Source: an uncultured Eubacteriales bacterium
Lineage (GTDB): Bacteria > Bacillota > Clostridia > Oscillospirales > Oscillospiraceae
Reading direction: 5' to 3'
NCBI GenBank assembly: GCA_900547315.1
Contig: URGI01000072.1
Coordinates: 1-8,911, forward strand
DNA: 8,911 bases
A program made the position numbers and the translations under genes. The first letter of the stretch is position 1. Each line of letters starts with the position of its first letter. This document shows, piece after piece, positions 5,959 through 8,911 of the stretch. Under the pieces are notes generated by a model. The model did no database searches and had not been told where the DNA came from. It worked only from the letters and a program-made list of their open reading frames with translations.

Positions 5959-5987
5959 TTGACAAATCACTATGCGCATAGTAATAT
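5959..5987 (+). promoter_or_regulatory. purB-purA promoter
   Basis: A perfect TTGACA (5959-5964) and TAATAT (5982-5987) are spaced by exactly 17 bases. Transcription should start near G5995. The 47 bases before it, after the Rrf2 stop, are AT-rich with long T runs. They contain only a weak imperfect hairpin (GTAAGCC/GGATTTAC, about 5921-5937, then T7) that might end the cysK operon. Confidence 0.85.
5969..5982. promoter_or_regulatory. 14-bp palindromic operator in purB promoter spacer
   Basis: ACTATGCGCATAGT is a perfect 14-bp palindrome occupying most of the spacer and touching the first base of the -10. A protein bound there would compete directly with RNA polymerase, or realign the promoter. 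No regulator gene for purines is in the window, and the site does not resemble the Bacillus PurR box. The Rrf2 protein encoded immediately upstream is another possible ligand. Confidence 0.6.
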
Positions 5988-5994
5988 TTCGCCC

Positions 5995-6046
5995 GTGGAC
6001 AACGGCGTCCATCGGAAGGGCTCGTCCTTCTCCGATGGACGTTTTT
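5995..6046 (+). terminator. Leader terminator / candidate attenuator before purB
   Basis: The purB transcript is predicted to begin at about 5995 and to run into an 11-bp stem, CGTCCATCGGA (6006-6016) with TCCGATGGACG (6031-6041), extended by AGG/CCT across a 2-nt bulge and followed by TTTTT (6042-6046) and TTTT a few bases on. The first bases, GTGGAC (5995-6000), can pair with GTCCAT (6007-6012), part of the terminator's left arm, giving a possible antiterminator. The hairpin might alternatively just end readthrough from the Rrf2 operon, but I see no good promoter between it and purB. Confidence 0.65.
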
Positions 6047-6084
6047 GATTTTGCCTGTATTCTGTACGAACGGAGGAACACGGC

Positions 6085-7518
6085 ATGACCGACAGCTATG
6101 AAAGCCCCCTTTGCAGCCGCTACGCGGGTAAAAAAATGCAGCAGATATTCTCTGCCGACAATAAGTTTTCGACCTGGCGCAGACTGTGGCTCGCGCTCGC
6201 GGAGAGCGAGCAGGAGCTGGGGCTGAACATCACCGACGAACAGCTTGACGAGATGCGCGCGCACCTGACCGACATCGACTATGAGCTTGCGGCGAAGAAG
6301 GAGCACGAGCTGCGCCACGACGTTATGGCGCATATCCATACCTTCGGCGCGGCCTGCCCGAAGGCGATGCCGATAATCCATCTCGGCGCGACGAGCTGCT
6401 ATGTCGGCGACAACACGGATATCATTCTCCAGCGGCAGGCTTTCGCGGAGATACGCGCGGGGCTTCTGCGCGCGATCGCCGCTCTCGCGGATTTTGCGGA
6501 GAAATACAAGGCGCTGCCGACGCTGGCCTATACGCATTTTCAGGCCGCCCAGCCGACGACACTCGGCAAGCGCGCGGCGCTGTGGATGCAGGATCTGATG
6601 CTCGATCTTGAGCAGCTGGATTTCGCGGCAGGGAACCTCAAGCTCCTCGGATGCCGCGGCACGACCGGCACCGCGGCGAGCTTCCTCGCGCTGTTCGACG
6701 GCGACGGGGAGAAGGTCAAAAAGCTCGAAGCGCTCATCGCGGAGAAGATGGGCTTCTCCGACGTCTATGCCGTCAGCGGCCAGACATACACGCGCAAGGT
6801 GGATTTCTTCACGCTGTCGGTGCTCTCGGGCATCGCGCAGAGCGCGATGAAGTTTACGAACGACGTCCGCCTGATGGCGCATATGAAGGAGCTGGACGAG
6901 CCGTTCGAGTCGAAGCAGGTCGGCTCCTCCGCCATGGCCTACAAGCGAAACCCCATGCGCTGCGAGCGCATCTCGGCGCTGGCTCGCTACGTGATAGCCG
7001 ACGCGCAGAACCCTGCCATGACCGCGGGCGCGCAGTGGCTGGAGCGCACGCTGGACGATTCCGCCAACCGCCGCATAAGCATTCCGGAGGCGTTTCTCGC
7101 CGTGGACGGCATACTCACGCTGTACGCCAACATCGTCGGCGGCCTGACCGTCTACCCGAAGGTGATAGAGAAGCATCTGAATGCGGAGCTGCCGTTTATG
7201 GCGACGGAGAACATTCTCATGTACTGCGTCAGAAAGGGCGGCGACCGGCAGGAGCTGCATGAGGCGATACGGAAGCACTCCGTCGCGGCGGGACTCGCCG
7301 TGAAGCAGGAGGGAGCGGACAACGATCTGCTCGAGCGCATCGCTGCCGATCCCGTGTTCAAGCTCACGCGGGAAGAAATTCAGGGCATAATATCCGAGGG
7401 ACACTTCACCGGCATGGCCGAGGAGCAGACCAAGGAATATTTGAAGGCCGTCCGCGCCGTGCTCGACGCGAACCGCGATGTCATCGCCGCGGAGCCTGCG
7501 GCGGAGATAAATATATAA
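6085..7518 (+). CDS. purB: Adenylosuccinate lyase
   Basis: A 477-residue enzyme of the fumarase/aspartase superfamily. It removes fumarate from SAICAR to give AICAR and from adenylosuccinate to give AMP, so it acts twice in purine synthesis, in the cytoplasm as a tetramer. The fumarate lyase signature GSSAMAYKRNPMRCER is at 280-295, with the catalytic Ser in the mobile loop. HLGATSCYVGDNTD and THFQAAQPTTLGKR (His151 being the likely catalytic acid region) are the other conserved active-site segments. Length is as expected for the long clostridial/animal-type PurB. The start at 6085 has GGAGG (6071-6075) at about 9 nt. It follows a leader with an operator-like palindrome and a terminator hairpin, and purA follows after 19 nt. 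Confidence 0.95.
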   Translation: MTDSYESPLCSRYAGKKMQQIFSADNKFSTWRRLWLALAESEQELGLNITDEQLDEMRAHLTDIDYELAAKKEHELRHDVMAHIHTFGAACPKAMPIIHLGATSCYVGDNTDIILQRQAFAEIRAGLLRAIAALADFAEKYKALPTLAYTHFQAAQPTTLGKRAALWMQDLMLDLEQLDFAAGNLKLLGCRGTTGTAASFLALFDGDGEKVKKLEALIAEKMGFSDVYAVSGQTYTRKVDFFTLSVLSGIAQSAMKFTNDVRLMAHMKELDEPFESKQVGSSAMAYKRNPMRCERISALARYVIADAQNPAMTAGAQWLERTLDDSANRRISIPEAFLAVDGILTLYANIVGGLTVYPKVIEKHLNAELPFMATENILMYCVRKGGDRQELHEAIRKHSVAAGLAVKQEGADNDLLERIAADPVFKLTREEIQGIISEGHFTGMAEEQTKEYLKAVRAVLDANRDVIAAEPAAEINI

Positions 7519-7537
7519 AAATCAGGAGGACGCAAAA

Positions 7538-8803
7538 ATGTTAACAGCCGTTGTAGGTATCAACTGGGGCGATGAGGGCAAGGGCCGCATGGTCGATCTG
7601 CTCAGCGCCGATTATGATATAGTCTGCCGCTATCAGGGCGGCAACAACGCGGGACACACCGTTATAAACGACTACGGTAAGATCGTCCTGAACCTGCTCC
7701 CCTCCGGCATTTCCCGCGAGGGCACAGTGAACGTCATGGGCAACGGCATGGTCATCGACCTTGAGCACCTCGTTCACGAGATACAGTCCCTGCGCGATAA
7801 AGGCATCCATATCGGCCCCGACAACCTGAAGATCAGCGACAAAGCGGTCATCTGCCTGCCCTGGCACAAGATGCAGGACATCATGGAAGAGGATCGCCTC
7901 AAGGATAAGAAGTTCGGCTCCACCCGCCGCGGCATCGGCCCCGTTTATGCGGATAAGTATATGAAGAAGGCCATCAGAATGGGCGACCTGTTCGCGCCCG
8001 ATAAGCTGCCGGAAAAGGTCGCCGAGCTCACCGAGTGGAAAAACCTCACCGTCCGCGGCTACGGCCATGAGCCGGTCAAGGCCGAGGATATCCTCGCGTG
8101 GCTGCACGAGTTCGGCGATCCCATCAAGCCCTACATCACCGACGTTTCCGACTATCTCTATGACGCAGCCACGGCAGGGGAGAACATCATGTTCGAGGCT
8201 CAGCTCGGCGCGCTGCGTGATATCGAGTTCGGCATCTACCCCTACACCTCCTCGTCCTGCACCCTGGCGGGCTACGCCACGATCGGCGCCGGTATCCCCG
8301 GACTGAAGCTCGATAAGACCATCGGCATTATGAAGGCATACTCTTCCTGCGTCGGCGAGGGTCCGTTCACGGTCGAGATGTTCGGCGACGAGGCCGAGGC
8401 TCTGCGCCGTGCAGGCGGCGAATACGGCGCGGCGACCGGCAGACCCAGAAGAGTCGGCGCGTTCGATATCCCCGCCTCCCGCTACGGCGTGCGTATGCAC
8501 GGTGCCGACTGCATCGCCCTGACGAAGATGGACGTGCTGTCCTACATGGACAAGATCCCCGTCTGCGTCGCGTATGACATCAACGGCGAGATAACCGAGA
8601 AGTTCCCCGTAGGCGAGCGCCTGAACGCCGCGAAGCCCGTGTTTGAGTACATGGAAGGCTTCGGCGATATCTCCGGCTGCCGCAAGCCCGAGGATCTGCC
8701 CAAGGCCGCGATGGATTATATCCGCTATCTTGAAGCCGCCGTCGGCTGCAAGATAAAGTATGTCTCCGTCGGCGCTGGCAGAGACGAATACGTCGAACTG
8801 TAA
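7538..8803 (+). CDS. purA: Adenylosuccinate synthetase
   Basis: A 421-residue GTP-dependent enzyme that joins IMP and aspartate to give adenylosuccinate, the substrate of the preceding PurB; together they convert IMP to AMP. The N-terminal motif is NWGDEGKGRMVD (9-20) with the catalytic Asp12, and GGNNAGHT (34-41) holds the catalytic His40. GSTRRGIGP (127-135), IYPYTSSSCTLAGYA and TKMDVLSYMDKIP are further family segments. Several are variants of the usual text (NWGDEGKGR for QWGDEGKGK, TSSSCT for TSSN), placing it in a divergent clostridial subgroup, but no key residue appears lost. The start has AGGAGG (7524-7529) 8 nt upstream. Codon choice is strongly biased, as in cysK. No terminator is visible between its stop and the insertion sequence end about 30 bases downstream. 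Confidence 0.95.
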   Translation: MLTAVVGINWGDEGKGRMVDLLSADYDIVCRYQGGNNAGHTVINDYGKIVLNLLPSGISREGTVNVMGNGMVIDLEHLVHEIQSLRDKGIHIGPDNLKISDKAVICLPWHKMQDIMEEDRLKDKKFGSTRRGIGPVYADKYMKKAIRMGDLFAPDKLPEKVAELTEWKNLTVRGYGHEPVKAEDILAWLHEFGDPIKPYITDVSDYLYDAATAGENIMFEAQLGALRDIEFGIYPYTSSSCTLAGYATIGAGIPGLKLDKTIGIMKAYSSCVGEGPFTVEMFGDEAEALRRAGGEYGAATGRPRRVGAFDIPASRYGVRMHGADCIALTKMDVLSYMDKIPVCVAYDINGEITEKFPVGERLNAAKPVFEYMEGFGDISGCRKPEDLPKAAMDYIRYLEAAVGCKIKYVSVGAGRDEYVEL

Positions 8804-8834
8804 ATTACAATAAAACACCGTGAGAGCAAATTTC

Positions 8835-8911
8835 TGAAGTGACCCCAAAAAGTTAGACAATATTCTGAAGTAAAAATTGTTCAAGCAGCCGAAAGGGCTT
8901 GCTGTCTGTGA
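8835..8911. mobile_element. End of an IS3-family (IS150-like) insertion sequence, partial
   Basis: TGAAGTGACCCCAAAAAG followed by TTAGACAA (8835-8860) has the layout of IS3-family terminal inverted repeats of the IS150 group: TG at the tip, then a CACCCC/GACCCC block, an A/T run and GTTxGAC. The rest of the element is beyond the window, so the transposase and orientation are not visible. On the minus strand a short open frame ends with TAA inside the repeat, which would fit the transposase C-terminus, but this is too short to judge. The 9-mer TTCTGAAGT at the tip recurs at 8863-8871, and a bulged hairpin (AGCAGCC/GGCTTGCT) lies at 8884-8903. Confidence 0.65.

Noticed and set aside
5988..6084. 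Purine riboswitch upstream of purB
   Set aside because: Only about 50 nt separate the predicted start from the terminator, too short for the three-way junction aptamer, and its conserved loops are absent.
5956..8884. Very long minus-strand open frames opposite purB (482 codons) and purA (447 codons)
   Set aside because: They are shadows of GC-rich, codon-biased genes. The translations lack recognisable motifs, whereas the plus-strand products are unmistakable PurB and PurA.
1..8911. tRNA, rRNA, CRISPR arrays, phage or defence genes
   Set aside because: None seen on either strand; nearly all the sequence is accounted for by the metabolic genes and their short control regions.

Overview
The window (8911 bases, GC-rich with AT-rich intergenic gaps) looks like a chromosomal segment of a Gram-positive anaerobe of the Bacillota, most likely class Clostridia and a gut-type lineage. 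This rests on consensus sigma-A type promoters, strong AGGAGG ribosome binding sites, Rho-independent terminators, and the type of PurA, PurB, MnmA and Rrf2 proteins. The genus cannot be fixed from the sequence alone.

Left part (1-3290): a lipoprotein lacking its 5' end and built from two tandem 122-residue repeats converges on a galactokinase-family gene, with a shared 12-bp hairpin terminator between them. The galactokinase gene is divergent from a gene for a 233-residue protein with papain/C39-like Cys and His motifs. The divergent intergenic region holds two good promoters and three short palindromes, one of them resembling a CcpA/LacI-family operator. A clear terminator closes the 233-residue gene.

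Middle (3291-5958): a sulfur-handling operon, cysK (cysteine synthase), mnmA (tRNA 2-thiouridylase) and an Rrf2-family regulator with IscR-like cysteines. Gaps between its genes are 4-5 nt. Upstream are a TTGACA/extended -10 promoter, an inverted repeat over the start site, and a very short ORF with an AGGAGG site encoding MRIYDAYFRCCRKLHFN. Its adjacent Cys-Cys codons, and an 8-nt stretch just upstream of them that can pair with the cysK ribosome binding site, suggest cysteine-responsive translational attenuation. This is the most interesting candidate in the window and is an inference from a single sequence.

Right part (5959-8911): purB and purA form the two-step IMP-to-AMP module. The purB promoter is TTGACA-N17-TAATAT with a perfect 14-bp palindrome filling most of its spacer, and the predicted transcript runs at once into a strong intrinsic terminator hairpin before purB, suggesting both operator and attenuator control. 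Downstream of purA the window ends inside what looks like the terminal inverted repeat of an IS3-family (IS150-like) insertion sequence, about 30 bp after the purA stop codon.
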